Positions 17,645 through 29,336 are shown, numbered from the stretch's first letter. The stretch: DNA of 64,000 nucleotides from Pseudogemmatithrix spongiicola (GCF_030623445.1 NZ_CP130613.1:2232001-2296000); one strand, 5' to 3'. Notes: generated from the sequence alone by a model not told the origin. A program made the numbers and translations.

Positions 17645-17717
17645 TGACCCGGGTGGGGATCGAACCCACGACCTGCGGATTAAAAGTCCGTTGCTCTACC
17701 GACTGAGCTACCGGGTC
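17645..17717 (-). tRNA. tRNA-Lys (TTT)
   Basis: 73-base tRNA on the minus strand. Acceptor GACCCGG/CCGGGTC, D arm TAGCTCAGTCGGTAGAGCA, anticodon loop CTTTTAA with anticodon TTT, T arm GTGGGTTCGATCCCCAC, discriminator A at 17645. The first anticodon-stem pair is an A-C mismatch. No encoded CCA. Confidence 0.97.
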
Positions 17718-17748
17718 GGACTGCCGCCGTGAAAACTAACGGCCTGCC

Positions 17749-19269
17749 CTAGCGACCGAGAAACAGCGGCGCCCCGGGACCCGTGGGGATGCCCATCCAC
17801 ACCCAGCACACGAGGAACAGGGTCCACACGACCATGTTCAGCAGCGTGTACGGCAGCATCGTCGCCGAAAGCGTGCCGATGCCGGCCTTGGCGTCGTAGC
17901 GCTGGAAGAACAGCAGCACCAGCGGGAAGTTTGACGACAGCGGCGTGATGATGTTCGTGAGCGAATCGCCCAGTCGGTACGCCGTCTGCGTGAGCTCGGG
18001 GCTGTACCCGAGCAGCATGAACATCGGCACCATCACCGTGCCCAGCATCGCCCACTTCGCGGACGCCGAGCCCATGACCATGTCGATCGCGGCCGTCAGC
18101 AGCACGAGCCCCACCATCAGGGGGATGGCGCCGAGTCCCAGCGCCTTGAGGGTCGCCGCGCCCTCGACCGCCGCGAGCACGCCCAGCCCGCTCCAGGCGA
18201 AGAGATTCACGAACTGCGCGATGAAGAACACCGCGACGATGTAGCCGGCGACGACCTCCATGTTCTTGGCCATGCCCGCATAGACATCGCGGTCGCGGCG
18301 AATGGTCCCCGCGACGATGCCATACACGAGCCCGGGCACCAAACCGAAGACGAAGATCCAGAACACCAGGCCGCGCACGAGGTACGAGCCGAGGAAGCCG
18401 GGCCGCTCGGCGTCCAGCAGGAAGCCCACCGGCGGCCACAAGCCGAGCGCCACGATCGCGGCCAGTGCGAGCAGCGCCAGCAGCGCCCAGCGCAGTCCGG
18501 CGCGCTCCTGCGGCGTCAGTGGCACGGCCGGCTCCGGCACCGCACTTCCGCGATACGCGCCGAGCCGCGGCTCCACCAGCCGCTCCGTCACGAAGGTGCC
18601 CGTGAGCGTCACCAACAGCACCGAGCTCGCCAAGAAGTAGTAGCTCGCCATCGGCGTCACCGTGTACGCCGGATCGACGATGCGCGCCGCTTCCTGCGTG
18701 ATGCCGGCCAGCGTCACGTCCGTCGGGGAGAGCAGCATGTTCGCCGCGAAGCCGCCCGATACGCCGGCGTACGCGGCGGCCAACCCCGCAATCGGATGCC
18801 GCCCCACCGTGTGGAACAGCGCCGCGGCCAGCGGCAGCAGCAACACGTAGCCCACGTCGCCCGCCGTGTGCGACATCGCGCCCGTGAACACGATCACGAG
18901 CGTGAGGAAGCGCGCCGGCGTCGCCCCCACCACCACGCGCACCACCGCGCCGAGCAAACCGGCGTGCTCGGCGACCGAGAGCCCCAGCAGGCAGACCAGC
19001 ACCGGTCCGAACGGCCCGAAGTTCAGGAAGTTCGGCACGAAGCCTTCGATCAACCGGTGCAGCCCGTCGAGCGAGAGCAGGTTGGTGGCACCCACCGGCG
19101 CGCCGCCCGTCGGATGCGGAACGGTCCAGCCGAGTGCATGCACGGCCCACGACGCGACCACGACGGCGAGCGACAGCAGTACGAACAACGACGCCGGATG
19201 CGGCAGCCGGTTGCCCACGCGCTCGACCGTGTCGAGCGCGCGCACCAACCAGCCGCGCGCCGCGATCAC
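17749..19269 (-). CDS. AbgT-family transporter
   Basis: 506-residue polytopic membrane protein with the AbgT signatures VERVGNRLPHPASLFVLL near the N-terminus, GPFGPVLVCLLGLSVAEHAGLLGA, MSHTAGDVGYVLLLPL and SGGFAANMLLSPTDVTLAGITQEAA, and the C-terminal GYSPELTQTAYRLGDSLTNIITPLSSNFPL. AbgT members move p-aminobenzoyl-glutamate or export antimetabolites using the proton gradient. The GTG start at 19269 overlaps the stop of the N-formylglutamate amidohydrolase (GTGA), which makes an N-acylglutamate-type substrate attractive, as inference. Confidence 0.93.
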   Translation of the reverse strand: MIAARGWLVRALDTVERVGNRLPHPASLFVLLSLAVVVASWAVHALGWTVPHPTGGAPVGATNLLSLDGLHRLIEGFVPNFLNFGPFGPVLVCLLGLSVAEHAGLLGAVVRVVVGATPARFLTLVIVFTGAMSHTAGDVGYVLLLPLAAALFHTVGRHPIAGLAAAYAGVSGGFAANMLLSPTDVTLAGITQEAARIVDPAYTVTPMASYYFLASSVLLVTLTGTFVTERLVEPRLGAYRGSAVPEPAVPLTPQERAGLRWALLALLALAAIVALGLWPPVGFLLDAERPGFLGSYLVRGLVFWIFVFGLVPGLVYGIVAGTIRRDRDVYAGMAKNMEVVAGYIVAVFFIAQFVNLFAWSGLGVLAAVEGAATLKALGLGAIPLMVGLVLLTAAIDMVMGSASAKWAMLGTVMVPMFMLLGYSPELTQTAYRLGDSLTNIITPLSSNFPLVLLFFQRYDAKAGIGTLSATMLPYTLLNMVVWTLFLVCWVWMGIPTGPGAPLFLGR

Positions 19270-20105
19270 GCGAACTCCCGCGCAGCCGTCGCCAGCGCGC
19301 GCACGCAATCCCCGCAGGCCGCGCGCAGTGCAGCGAACTCCTGGGACTTGGTGAACGCCGCCTCGTCCATGTACCGGGCGCGGTTCACCTCCACTTGCAC
19401 CGCATGCACGCCATCCGCCGGCGCGCCGAAGCTGCGCACCAAGTCACCACCCTGGTATGGGTCGTTGAGCTGCACCGAGTATCCCTGCGACCGGAACCGG
19501 TCCGCCACGAAGGCCGTCACGCGTGGATCGGCCGTCGTGCCGTGGCGGTCGCTCACCACCACGTCCGGCCGTGCCGCATCGGCATCGACATTCATGGCGT
19601 TGCCCCGCGACTTCATCGAGTGCGCGTCGAGATAGATCGCGATGCCATGGGTGGCACGGCACGCCGCGATGCGCGCGCGCAGCGCCTCGCGGTACGGGCG
19701 GTAGTAGCGGACGAGCCGCGCCTCCACCGCCTCGACCGCCAGCGGCGCTGCGTACATCGGCACCTCGGGCAGCGCGAGCCGTCGGATCAACCCCATGCCG
19801 CGCCGCGAATAGTCCGTCGGCGCGAGCGGCGTCGGCCACGGCGTCGCGAGCAATGCGGGGTCCAAGTCATCCTCGCGGCGGTTCACGTCGATGTACGCGC
19901 GCGGGAACGACGCGGCGACCAACGTCGCGCCATGCGCCGGCGCGTCCGCCCAGAGCTCGTCCACGAACGCATCCCAGGTCGTCCGCAGCGCATCCAGCGT
20001 GGCGATGGTCCCGAAATCCTCCGGCATCTCGAGCCCGCTGTGCGGTGAGTCCACCACGATCGGCGACGGCGCCCCCGCGGGCTCGTGGATGCGGAATGGA
20101 ATCAC
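19266..20105 (-). CDS. N-formylglutamate amidohydrolase family enzyme
   Basis: 279-residue zinc hydrolase. The family motifs DSPHSGLEMPEDF (about residues 18-30), RAYIDVNREDD-like block (here AYIDVNRREDDLDP), IYLDAHSM and VQVEVNRARYMDE are all present. N-formylglutamate deformylases release formate and glutamate, usually at the end of a histidine-degradation branch, but no hut genes are near. Start at GTG 20105, which overlaps the stop of the upstream transporter gene by four bases; its own stop overlaps the AbgT gene. The trio is a single operon. Confidence 0.92.
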   Translation of the reverse strand: MIPFRIHEPAGAPSPIVVDSPHSGLEMPEDFGTIATLDALRTTWDAFVDELWADAPAHGATLVAASFPRAYIDVNRREDDLDPALLATPWPTPLAPTDYSRRGMGLIRRLALPEVPMYAAPLAVEAVEARLVRYYRPYREALRARIAACRATHGIAIYLDAHSMKSRGNAMNVDADAARPDVVVSDRHGTTADPRVTAFVADRFRSQGYSVQLNDPYQGGDLVRSFGAPADGVHAVQVEVNRARYMDEAAFTKSQEFAALRAACGDCVRALATAAREFA

Positions 20106-21583
20106 GCGCGCTCCGTGCGCCACACGAGCAACAGACCCGCCACGGCCAGCGCGCCCATCACCACCGGCGCGCGATGCGAGCCGAGGAACACGAAGGCCGT
20201 GAGGTACACGCTGCCCACGAGCAGGGACCCCACCGCGACTGGCACGCCGGTCCGCATGAACGCGCGGAACGTGACCCGCAGACCCTCGCGCTCGGCGAGG
20301 CCCAGCGTCGTGACGTTGGCCGACGCGCCAATCGGCGTCGCGTTGCCGCCCAGGCAGGCGCCGAGCGCCAGCGCCCACCACAGCACCGCGCTCTCGCCCG
20401 GCAGCTGTCCGACCAGCGCGCCGATGATCGGGATGCTCACCGCCACGAACGGAATGTTGTCCATCACCGCCGAGAGCGCCGCCGCCACCCAGGCCACCAG
20501 CAACGCCGAGAACAGCAGCGTGCCGGCATCGCCGAGCCCGAAGGTCTCACGGCCCGCGACGATGCCGCGCTCGAGCAGACCCGCGAGCGTGGCCGTGAGC
20601 CCTGTTTCCACCGCCGCGCCGACGAGGATGAACAGCAGCGCGAAGAACGTGAGGGTCGGCCACTCGACCTCGCGCTCGAGCACATGCAGGATGCCGTGCG
20701 TGCGCTCCTCGTGCGTCGGCTGGTGGGTGCGCAGGTAGCGCAGGTCCTGCACGATCAGCGCGACGGCCGCACCGATCAGCGCCGGCACGGCCGTCGGCAT
20801 GCCCGTGGCGCCGTGCGTCACGAAGCCCAGCAGGACGAAGGCGCAGATGACGCCGAGCCAGCGCAGCAGGCCCGGATCGGCGATCTGCGGGCCCTGTCCC
20901 GGCGCGTCGGCCTGCGCCGGCGCATCGGCCGCGGCGCCCATCGCGCGCCGCAGGCGGCCGACGGCCCACACGTGCAGCAGCGCCATCATCAGGATCACCG
21001 GGAGCGTGAGTTCCTCGATGAAATCCATGAAGGTCAGGCCCGCGCCCGACCCGATCATGATGTTCGGCGGGTCGCCGATGAGCGTCGCCGTGCCCCCGAT
21101 GTTCGCCGCCATGATCAGCGGAAGCACGACCAACGGTAGCGGTGCCCGCACGCGGCGCGCCGCCGCCAACGCCACCGGCGTCACGAAGATCACCGTCGTC
21201 ACGTTGTCGAGGAACGCCGACGCGATACCCGTGAACCACCACAGCACGGCCATCGCCCGTGCGGGATTGTGACCGAAGCGCTCCAGCAAGCGCTCGACGG
21301 CCCAGTCGAAAACCCCCGTCTCCTTCAACACGCCCACCAACGCCATCATCGCCGCGAGCAGCAGCAGCACATTGAGGTCGAGGTGCGCGATGGCCGCCTC
21401 GACCGGCAGCAGGTGGAACGGCGTGAGGTACGTGATGGCCCAGAGCAGCGCGACGGCGCCCAACACCACGAGCACGCGATGCGCGGCCTCGAGGGCGAGC
21501 ACGGCGAAGAGCGCGACGAGCAGCGCCGCGACAATCAGCTGGGAGACGGGATCGGTGCTGCTGGCGGCGAGGGTCTCGTGCAC
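20102..21583 (-). CDS. Ion-transporter-superfamily permease (ArsB/NhaD/SLC13-like)
   Basis: 493-residue membrane protein with 10-12 hydrophobic segments and the two re-entrant hairpin motifs of the superfamily: ANIGGTATLIGDPPNIMIGS (about residues 155-175) and GGNATPIGASANVTTLGLAE (about 414-433). These occur in Na+/H+ antiporters of the NhaD type, arsenite permeases and dicarboxylate carriers, and the sequence alone does not separate them. Its operon with an N-formylglutamate hydrolase and an AbgT protein favours an organic-anion or sodium role. Confidence 0.88.
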   Translation of the reverse strand: MHETLAASSTDPVSQLIVAALLVALFAVLALEAAHRVLVVLGAVALLWAITYLTPFHLLPVEAAIAHLDLNVLLLLAAMMALVGVLKETGVFDWAVERLLERFGHNPARAMAVLWWFTGIASAFLDNVTTVIFVTPVALAAARRVRAPLPLVVLPLIMAANIGGTATLIGDPPNIMIGSGAGLTFMDFIEELTLPVILMMALLHVWAVGRLRRAMGAAADAPAQADAPGQGPQIADPGLLRWLGVICAFVLLGFVTHGATGMPTAVPALIGAAVALIVQDLRYLRTHQPTHEERTHGILHVLEREVEWPTLTFFALLFILVGAAVETGLTATLAGLLERGIVAGRETFGLGDAGTLLFSALLVAWVAAALSAVMDNIPFVAVSIPIIGALVGQLPGESAVLWWALALGACLGGNATPIGASANVTTLGLAEREGLRVTFRAFMRTGVPVAVGSLLVGSVYLTAFVFLGSHRAPVVMGALAVAGLLLVWRTERA

Positions 21584-21652
21584 GCCACAAAGCTACCAAG
21601 GCTCGCCGCAGCGCGTCACGGCGGCCCGTCGCCGCGCCGACCGGCCCGGGCC

Positions 21653-22276
21653 TCAGAGTTCGAGCTGTCCGCCCAACGCCGTGCGGCAGAACTGCACTCG
21701 ATGGTGCGCGGTCAGCCCGTGCGTCCGCAACGCGGCGATGTGCGTCGGGGTCCCGTAGCCGGCGTTCCGCTCCCACCCGAAGTCGGGGTAGCGCGCCGCG
21801 AGCCGCGTCATGAGCCGGTCACGGACCACCTTGGCGACGATGCTGGCACAGGCGATCGAGTAGCACTTGGCATCGCCGCCGACGATGGCGTGGTGCGCGA
21901 CCGCGAGCGTCTTGATCGGCTTGCCGTCGACGAGCACCTCGTCGGGAGCCCGCGGCAGCCGCGCCAGCGCCCGCGCCATGGCCCGGGCCGTGGCCTGATA
22001 GACGTTCCAGCGGGCGATCTCCCGCACACTGGCGGCCGCGAGCGCCAAGGCCACCGCGTCCTGCCGGATGCGCGCCGCAAGGCGCTCGCGCTCGGCGGCA
22101 CCGAGCTGCTTCGAATCCGTCACGCCGGCGATGGCGCGACGTTCGGCGGGCATGATCACCGCGCAAACGACGACGGGGCCCGCGAGGGGGCCCCGTCCGA
22201 CTTCATCCACGCCGGCGATGTGCGCGGCACCCGCGGCCCGCAGCGAACGCTCGAAGGCGCTCCAGCCGCCAGCCAC
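21653..22276 (-). CDS. rnhB: Ribonuclease HII
   Basis: 207-residue enzyme that removes RNA from RNA/DNA hybrids and single ribonucleotides from DNA. The catalytic acidic residues lie in GVDEVGRGPLAGPVV (about 22-36), DSKQL, VDGKPIK and ASIVAKVVRDRLM, the type-2 RNase H set. A GTG start at 22276 is used. It follows rplS by 11 bases at the end of the ffh-rpsP-rimM-trmD-rplS cluster, a common bacterial arrangement. Confidence 0.96.
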   Translation of the reverse strand: MAGGWSAFERSLRAAGAAHIAGVDEVGRGPLAGPVVVCAVIMPAERRAIAGVTDSKQLGAAERERLAARIRQDAVALALAAASVREIARWNVYQATARAMARALARLPRAPDEVLVDGKPIKTLAVAHHAIVGGDAKCYSIACASIVAKVVRDRLMTRLAARYPDFGWERNAGYGTPTHIAALRTHGLTAHHRVQFCRTALGGQLEL

Positions 22277-22287
22277 GGGTCGACGAC

Positions 22288-22668
22288 TTACGCCTGGGCC
22301 GCCTCACCCGTGGCCGGCACCTGCACGCGCACCTTCTTCTCGGCGATACGCGCGGCCTTGCCGGTCACGTTGCGGAGGTAGAAGAGCTTGGCGCGGCGGA
22401 CGCGGCCACGGCGCACGACCTTGATCTCGGCCAGCATCGGCGAGTGCAGCGGGAAGATGCGCTCCACGCCCACGCCGTTCGAGATCTTGCGGACCGTGAA
22501 GGTGGCCGAGACGCCGGCGCCCTTGCGGCCGATGCAGACGCCTTCGAAGGCCTGCAGACGCTCCTTCTCGCCTTCCTTCACGCGGACGTTCACGCGGAGC
22601 GTGTCGCCGGCACGGAAAGCGGGGACGTCCTTCAGGTATTCCTTCTGGGTTTCGGAGAAAGCGTGCAT
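22288..22668 (-). CDS. rplS: 50S ribosomal protein L19
   Basis: 126-residue ribosomal protein at the 30S-50S interface. The core [26 protein letters not shown] is followed by [21 protein letters not shown] and [19 protein letters not shown], all standard. The ATG at 22668 is taken because homology starts at [17 protein letters not shown] 120-base gap separates it from trmD, enough for its own promoter. Confidence 0.97.
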   Translation of the reverse strand: MHAFSETQKEYLKDVPAFRAGDTLRVNVRVKEGEKERLQAFEGVCIGRKGAGVSATFTVRKISNGVGVERIFPLHSPMLAEIKVVRRGRVRRAKLFYLRNVTGKAARIAEKKVRVQVPATGEAAQA

Positions 22669-22788
22669 ATACGACTCCGGGCGCGAAGCGGCCCGCTGAG
22701 GTGACAGAGTTGAGCCTTGTAAGCTACTGCCCGGTTTAGGCTTGCGCAACTGGGCTTGGTCGGCCATCCGGGCGGCTGGGCCGCCCGT

Positions 22789-23448
22789 TCAGCCGCCGCG
22801 CTCGCGGGTCAACCGCTCCCCTTCCTCCCGGCGCCAGCGGTCGATCTCGGCGTGATTCCCGCTCAGCAGCACATCCGGGACCTTGAACCCCCGGTACTCG
22901 GCGGGCCGCGTGTACGAGGGGGCAGAGAGACCGCGGTCAAAGAACGAGTCCGTGCGGGCGGATTCGATGTCGCTCATTGCGCCGGGCAGCAAGCGCACCA
23001 CGGCGTCCACCACCGCCAGAGCCGCCGGCTCCCCCCCGCTGAGCACGAAGTCGCCGAGGGAGATCTCCTCGGTGGCCAGGTGGTCAGCGACGCGCTGATC
23101 GACATCCTTGTAGTGGCCGCAGAGCAGCGTCAGCTCCGTCCCCTCGGCGAATCGCACGGCATCCGCGTGACTGAACACCTTCCCGCGGGGCGAGAGCAGC
23201 ACGATCGGCGCGGTCGCGCCCACGGACTCGACGGCGTCGAAGAAGGGGGCGGGTTTCATCACCATGCCCGGGCCGCCGCCGAACGGTGCGTCGTCGACGG
23301 TCTTGTGCTTGTCCGTCGCGAAGGACCGCAGGTCGACGCAGTTGTACCGCACCAGGCCCGCTTCGGCGGCACGCTTCGGGATGCTCAGGCCCAGCGGCCC
23401 CGTGAAGAAGTCCGGGAAGATCGAGATGATGTTGATCGTCAGCATCAC
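22789..23448 (-). CDS. trmD: TrmD, tRNA (guanine37-N1)-methyltransferase
   Basis: 219-residue SPOUT methyltransferase that makes m1G37 in tRNA and prevents frameshifting. INIISIFPDFF at the start, DDAPFGGGPGMVMKPAPFFDA (about 52-72), and the trefoil-knot segments LLSPRGK, LLCGHYKDVDQR and EISLGDFVLSGGEPAALAVVDAV are conserved. It is some 20-30 residues shorter than most family members at the C-terminus. ATGA overlap with rimM. Confidence 0.97.
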   Translation of the reverse strand: MMLTINIISIFPDFFTGPLGLSIPKRAAEAGLVRYNCVDLRSFATDKHKTVDDAPFGGGPGMVMKPAPFFDAVESVGATAPIVLLSPRGKVFSHADAVRFAEGTELTLLCGHYKDVDQRVADHLATEEISLGDFVLSGGEPAALAVVDAVVRLLPGAMSDIESARTDSFFDRGLSAPSYTRPAEYRGFKVPDVLLSGNHAEIDRWRREEGERLTRERGG

Positions 23449-23999
23449 GTCTCCAGCAAGCCGTCTGGCAGGCGAACCCGGATGGTCCGCGCCTCGCGGT
23501 CCACATCCTCGACGAACTCATCCACGAACGGCAGGCTGGCCACGCGCCCCTGCGGCGTCCGGAAGTCCAGCAGCAACCCCTGCGGCAGCTCATAGAACTC
23601 GACGACCTCACCAATCTCCGCCGCGCTGTCAGCGTCGACCAGCTGCATGCCGACGAGCTCGTGGGCGAACACCTCGCCGTCATCCGGCTCGGAGAGTTCC
23701 TCCACCGGCACGAGCAGGCAGCGCCCGTTCCACTTCTCGGCTTCGGTGCGGTCGGCGATCTCGACCAACGTGAGCAGGAAACCGTCCTTCACGGGGCGCA
23801 GCGCCTTCACCTCGAGCGTGCGCGGCTGCCGCGTGCGCGGGTCCAGCCACAGCGCGCCGTCCGGCGTGCCCTGGAAAACGCGACGGCCAGGCGCGAAGAT
23901 CGCGCCTGGCTCGTCGGTCAGTGCTTCCAGCAAGAGCTCCCCGCGCACGCCGTGCGGCCGACGGATGCGGCCCACCGCAGCGCAGTCGGGAAGCGTCAC
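23445..23999 (-). CDS. rimM: RimM, 16S rRNA processing protein
   Basis: 184-residue 30S maturation factor with an N-terminal RimM domain (VGRIRRPHGVRGELLLEALTDEP) and a C-terminal PRC-barrel (about 95-175, HELVGMQLVDADSAAEIGEVVEFYELPQGLLLDF). The stop overlaps the trmD start by four bases; eight bases separate it from rpsP. Position and sequence agree. Confidence 0.95.
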   Translation of the reverse strand: MTLPDCAAVGRIRRPHGVRGELLLEALTDEPGAIFAPGRRVFQGTPDGALWLDPRTRQPRTLEVKALRPVKDGFLLTLVEIADRTEAEKWNGRCLLVPVEELSEPDDGEVFAHELVGMQLVDADSAAEIGEVVEFYELPQGLLLDFRTPQGRVASLPFVDEFVEDVDREARTIRVRLPDGLLET

Positions 24000-24007
24000 G
24001 CCGTCAC

Positions 24008-24313
24008 TTACTCCTTCACCGGGACAGCCTTCGCGGCGAGCTTCGTCGCGAGGCGGGTCTCGTGGCGGGCCTTGAGCACGCCAGCCTTGCGGAGCAGCGA
24101 ACGCACGGTGTCGGACGGCTGGGCGCCGTTGTCGAGCCAGTAGTTCGCGCGCGCGACGTCGAGCTGGACGGCCTGCTCACCGGCCCGCGGCGCGTACTGC
24201 CCGAGGATCTCGATGAACTTGCCATCGCGCGGGCTGCGGCCATCGGCCACGACGATGCGGTAGGTCGGGGCCTTCTTGCGGCCCTGACGGCGGAGACGGA
24301 TACGAACTGCCAT
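24008..24313 (-). CDS. rpsP: 30S ribosomal protein S16
   Basis: 101-residue protein with the standard start [20 protein letters not shown] followed by [23 protein letters not shown] and a C-terminal extension rich in alanine and lysine. It sits between ffh and rimM, the usual order. Confidence 0.98.
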   Translation of the reverse strand: MAVRIRLRRQGRKKAPTYRIVVADGRSPRDGKFIEILGQYAPRAGEQAVQLDVARANYWLDNGAQPSDTVRSLLRKAGVLKARHETRLATKLAAKAVPVKE

Positions 24314-24406
24314 GGGGAAATCCTCGGTGCTACTGGTTGCGTCCTGCCCACTGGCTCATCGCGCATCCGGCGTTTCCGGTGCGCACCAGGGTCCAACACA
24401 GACGGC

Positions 24407-25705
24407 CTAACGCTTCACGGCCATCCGCTTCATCATCTTCTGCATCTCGCGGAACTGCTCGAGCAGACGATTCACTTCGCTCACCGGTCGTCCCGAGCCC
24501 TTCGCGACGCGCGCCCGACGCGAGCCATTCAACAGCTCCGGCTTCTTGCGCTCCTGCGCTGTCATCGAGAGCACGATGGCCTCGAGGTGCTTCATGCGCT
24601 TCGGGTCGACCTTGCTGGCCTGCGCCAGCACCTTGGAATTTACACCCGGCAGCATCTTCAGGATGTTCTGCATGCTGCCGAGCTTCTCCATCTGCTTCAT
24701 GGCGGAGAGGAAGTCCTGGAGGTCCATGCCCTCCTTCTTGATCTTCTTCTCCATCCGCTTGGCTTCGTCGGCGTCGAAGGCGCCTTGCGCCTTCTCGACG
24801 AGCGTGAGCACGTCACCCTGCTGGAGGATGCGGCCCGCCATGCGGTCGGGGTGGAACTCTTCCAGGGCGTCCGGCTTCTCGCCGACGCCGATGTACTTGA
24901 TGGGCTTCTTGGTGACGCCGTAGATCGACAGCGCCGCACCACCGCGGGCATCGCCGTCCATCTTCGTGAGGATCACTCCGGTGACGCCGATCGCGTCGTT
25001 GAAGCCCTGCGCGATGCGCACGGCGTCCTGACCGGTCATGCCGTCGGCCACGAGCAGGATCTCATCCGGCTGCACCGCCTCCTTCACGCGGCGCAGCTCC
25101 TGCATCATCTCGTCGTCGATCTGTGTGCGGCCCGCGGTGTCGATGATGACCACGCGGTCGCGCTCCTTCTTGCCCTGCTCGATACCAGCCTTGGCGATCT
25201 TCACCACGTCCTGCGTGCCGCGGTCCGCATAGACCGGCACCTGCAGGTCGCGGCCCAGCGTCTCGAGCTGGTCGATCGCCGCGGGGCGATACACGTCCGC
25301 CGCTACGAGGCGCGTCGCCTTGCCCTCGGCCTTCAGCTTGCGGGCGAGCTTCGCCGACGTCGTCGTCTTACCCGAGCCCTGCAAGCCGACCATGAGCACC
25401 ACCGTCGGCGGCACCGACGAGAGCTTGAGGCCTTCCTTGCGCTCGCCGAGCATCAGCGTGAGTTCGTCGTAGACGATCTTCACCAGCTGCTGCGCGGGCG
25501 ACACGCTCTTGAGCTGCGTGACGCCGACGGCGCGCTTCTCGACGCGCGCCAGGAACTCCCCCGTCAACTGGAATGACACGTCGGCTTCAAGCAGGACCCG
25601 GCGCACTTCGCGCAGGCCGTCCTTGATGTCGGCGTCGGTCAGGACACCACGGCCGCGCAGACGCGCGAACGTGGCTTCCAGTTTCTCGGAGAGTTCAGTG
25701 AACAT
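24407..25705 (-). CDS. ffh: Ffh, signal recognition particle protein
   Basis: 432-residue SRP54 homologue that targets nascent membrane proteins. N domain (residues 1-95), GTPase domain with P-loop GLQGSGKTT (108-116), DTAGR (about 190) and TKMDGDARGGAAL, and a methionine-rich M domain (about 300-432; KMEKLGSM-type segments with many Met). The start at ATG 25705 gives the usual MFTELSEKLEATFARLRG. First gene of the conserved ribosomal cluster. Confidence 0.98.
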   Translation of the reverse strand: MFTELSEKLEATFARLRGRGVLTDADIKDGLREVRRVLLEADVSFQLTGEFLARVEKRAVGVTQLKSVSPAQQLVKIVYDELTLMLGERKEGLKLSSVPPTVVLMVGLQGSGKTTTSAKLARKLKAEGKATRLVAADVYRPAAIDQLETLGRDLQVPVYADRGTQDVVKIAKAGIEQGKKERDRVVIIDTAGRTQIDDEMMQELRRVKEAVQPDEILLVADGMTGQDAVRIAQGFNDAIGVTGVILTKMDGDARGGAALSIYGVTKKPIKYIGVGEKPDALEEFHPDRMAGRILQQGDVLTLVEKAQGAFDADEAKRMEKKIKKEGMDLQDFLSAMKQMEKLGSMQNILKMLPGVNSKVLAQASKVDPKRMKHLEAIVLSMTAQERKKPELLNGSRRARVAKGSGRPVSEVNRLLEQFREMQKMMKRMAVKR

Positions 25706-25751
25706 ACAGCCTTGAAACATAACGGCTTAGGACCGTTTTTCCAAGGCCGCC

Positions 25752-26222
25752 CTAGCGGAAGGCTATGCCCTCGAAGCTGTTCGTCACCAGGCGCACCTCG
25801 TCGAGGTCGAGCGGGGCGATGGTCACGATTGGACCGGCGCCCATGTCGTAGGGCAGCACGAACAGCACCAACCGATGCGCGCCGTCGCTGGAATTGAACG
25901 GCATCTCGACCACAAAGTCCGCCGGCTGGCCCGGTCCGAAGGCGAGCCACGCGGGGTTGCAGTTGGTCGGCTGGGCCGGAGCGTCGGCCCAGCCCTCCGC
26001 ATACCGGCGCTGGACGCGGACGGCACAGGCGCTCGCGTACCGAGTCCCGTCTTGCGATCTGGTGACGCGCACCCGCACCTGGCCCATCGGAGCGACCAGC
26101 GCATCCCGCACCGTGGCCACGCCGATCGGCGAGACCGGCTCCGTTCCGGGACGGCACGCCGCAACGCCGATCAGCACGCCGATGATTCCCACGGCCAGCC
26201 GCCGGCCACCGACGACGCGCAC
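25752..26222 (-). CDS. Hypothetical lipoprotein (second of a pair)
   Basis: 156 residues from a GTG two bases after the stop of the preceding lipoprotein gene, so probably coupled. A hydrophobic signal ends in GVAAC (lipobox). The mature part has an N-terminal beta-rich stretch (VRVRVTRSQDGTRYASACAVRVQRRY) and two further cysteines, and resembles nothing I recognise. The start is uncertain because no ATG fits. Confidence 0.65.
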   Translation of the reverse strand: MRVVGGRRLAVGIIGVLIGVAACRPGTEPVSPIGVATVRDALVAPMGQVRVRVTRSQDGTRYASACAVRVQRRYAEGWADAPAQPTNCNPAWLAFGPGQPADFVVEMPFNSSDGAHRLVLFVLPYDMGAGPIVTIAPLDLDEVRLVTNSFEGIAFR

Positions 26223-26224
26223 GC

Positions 26225-26674
26225 TCAGCGCACCACGAAGGACGTGCTCGCCGGCCGATGCGCGACGTCGGGCGTCTGCGGGGCACGCATGGTGAAGACG
26301 AATCGATACGTCCCCTGCGCGAGACCGGCAGGAACGTCCACGTCTTCCGTGCGCTCGCCATTCGGTTGCAGGATGTACGCCATGCTGTTGCAGAGGCGCA
26401 TCTCCTGAATCGGCGTGCTCCAACTCTCGCCTTCGAGGCGCTGCACGCTGCGTTCGCAGGGGTTGAACCAGAACTCCGAGGCAACGGTGTTCGTGAAGCG
26501 CACCGCGACGACGGCACCGGGCGCCGCGGACTCGGCCTGCACCGTGGCCACGATCGGGCCTTGCTCCTCGATGCGCTGCAGCGGCTCAGATGGGCCAGGC
26601 TCGGCGGCGCAGGCGGCAAGCGCTGCAGCGGCGAAGACCGCGAAGGCGCGACGACGGACAGCGGACAACGGCAT
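26225..26674 (-). CDS. Hypothetical lipoprotein (first of a pair)
   Basis: 149 residues with a lipoprotein signal ending ALAAC (about Cys22). The mature part looks like a single immunoglobulin-type beta domain (VRFTNTVASEFWFNPC ... GTYRFVFTMRAP), with two cysteines that could form a disulfide. No family recognised. It is divergent from lon, with a 177-base region that holds a palindrome (26776-26793). Confidence 0.7.
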   Translation of the reverse strand: MPLSAVRRRAFAVFAAAALAACAAEPGPSEPLQRIEEQGPIVATVQAESAAPGAVVAVRFTNTVASEFWFNPCERSVQRLEGESWSTPIQEMRLCNSMAYILQPNGERTEDVDVPAGLAQGTYRFVFTMRAPQTPDVAHRPASTSFVVR

Positions 26675-26775
26675 AAGTCGTACCTCATGAAGGAATCGGT
26701 TGACGCGCGGAGGCGAGGTATCCCCGCGAATGTGATGCCCCTTCTACCCGCTGCCGTCGGGGACGCGTCAATCGG

Positions 26776-26793
26776 TTCGTCCCGAGGGACGAA
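26776..26793. promoter_or_regulatory. 18-base palindrome upstream of lon
   Basis: TTCGTCCC-GA-GGGACGAA is a perfect 8-2-8 inverted repeat, ending 58 bases before the lon GTG and 102 bases from the lipoprotein start. It has no T tract, so operator is more likely than terminator. Confidence 0.4.
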
Positions 26794-26839
26794 GCGTTCC
26801 CGACGCGCCGAGGGGATGCGCGATTCCGAGCAAGCGGCC

Positions 26840-26845
26840 TACATT
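26840..26845 (+). promoter_or_regulatory. -10-like hexamer of lon (leaderless type)
   Basis: TACATT lies six bases before the GTG at 26852, with no Shine-Dalgarno sequence between. The same spacing is found at holB, the SET gene and the 5'-nucleotidase gene. Confidence 0.4.
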
Positions 26846-26851
26846 TGACGC

Positions 26852-29326
<2,475 letters not shown>

Positions 29327-29336
29327 CCTCAGCGCC

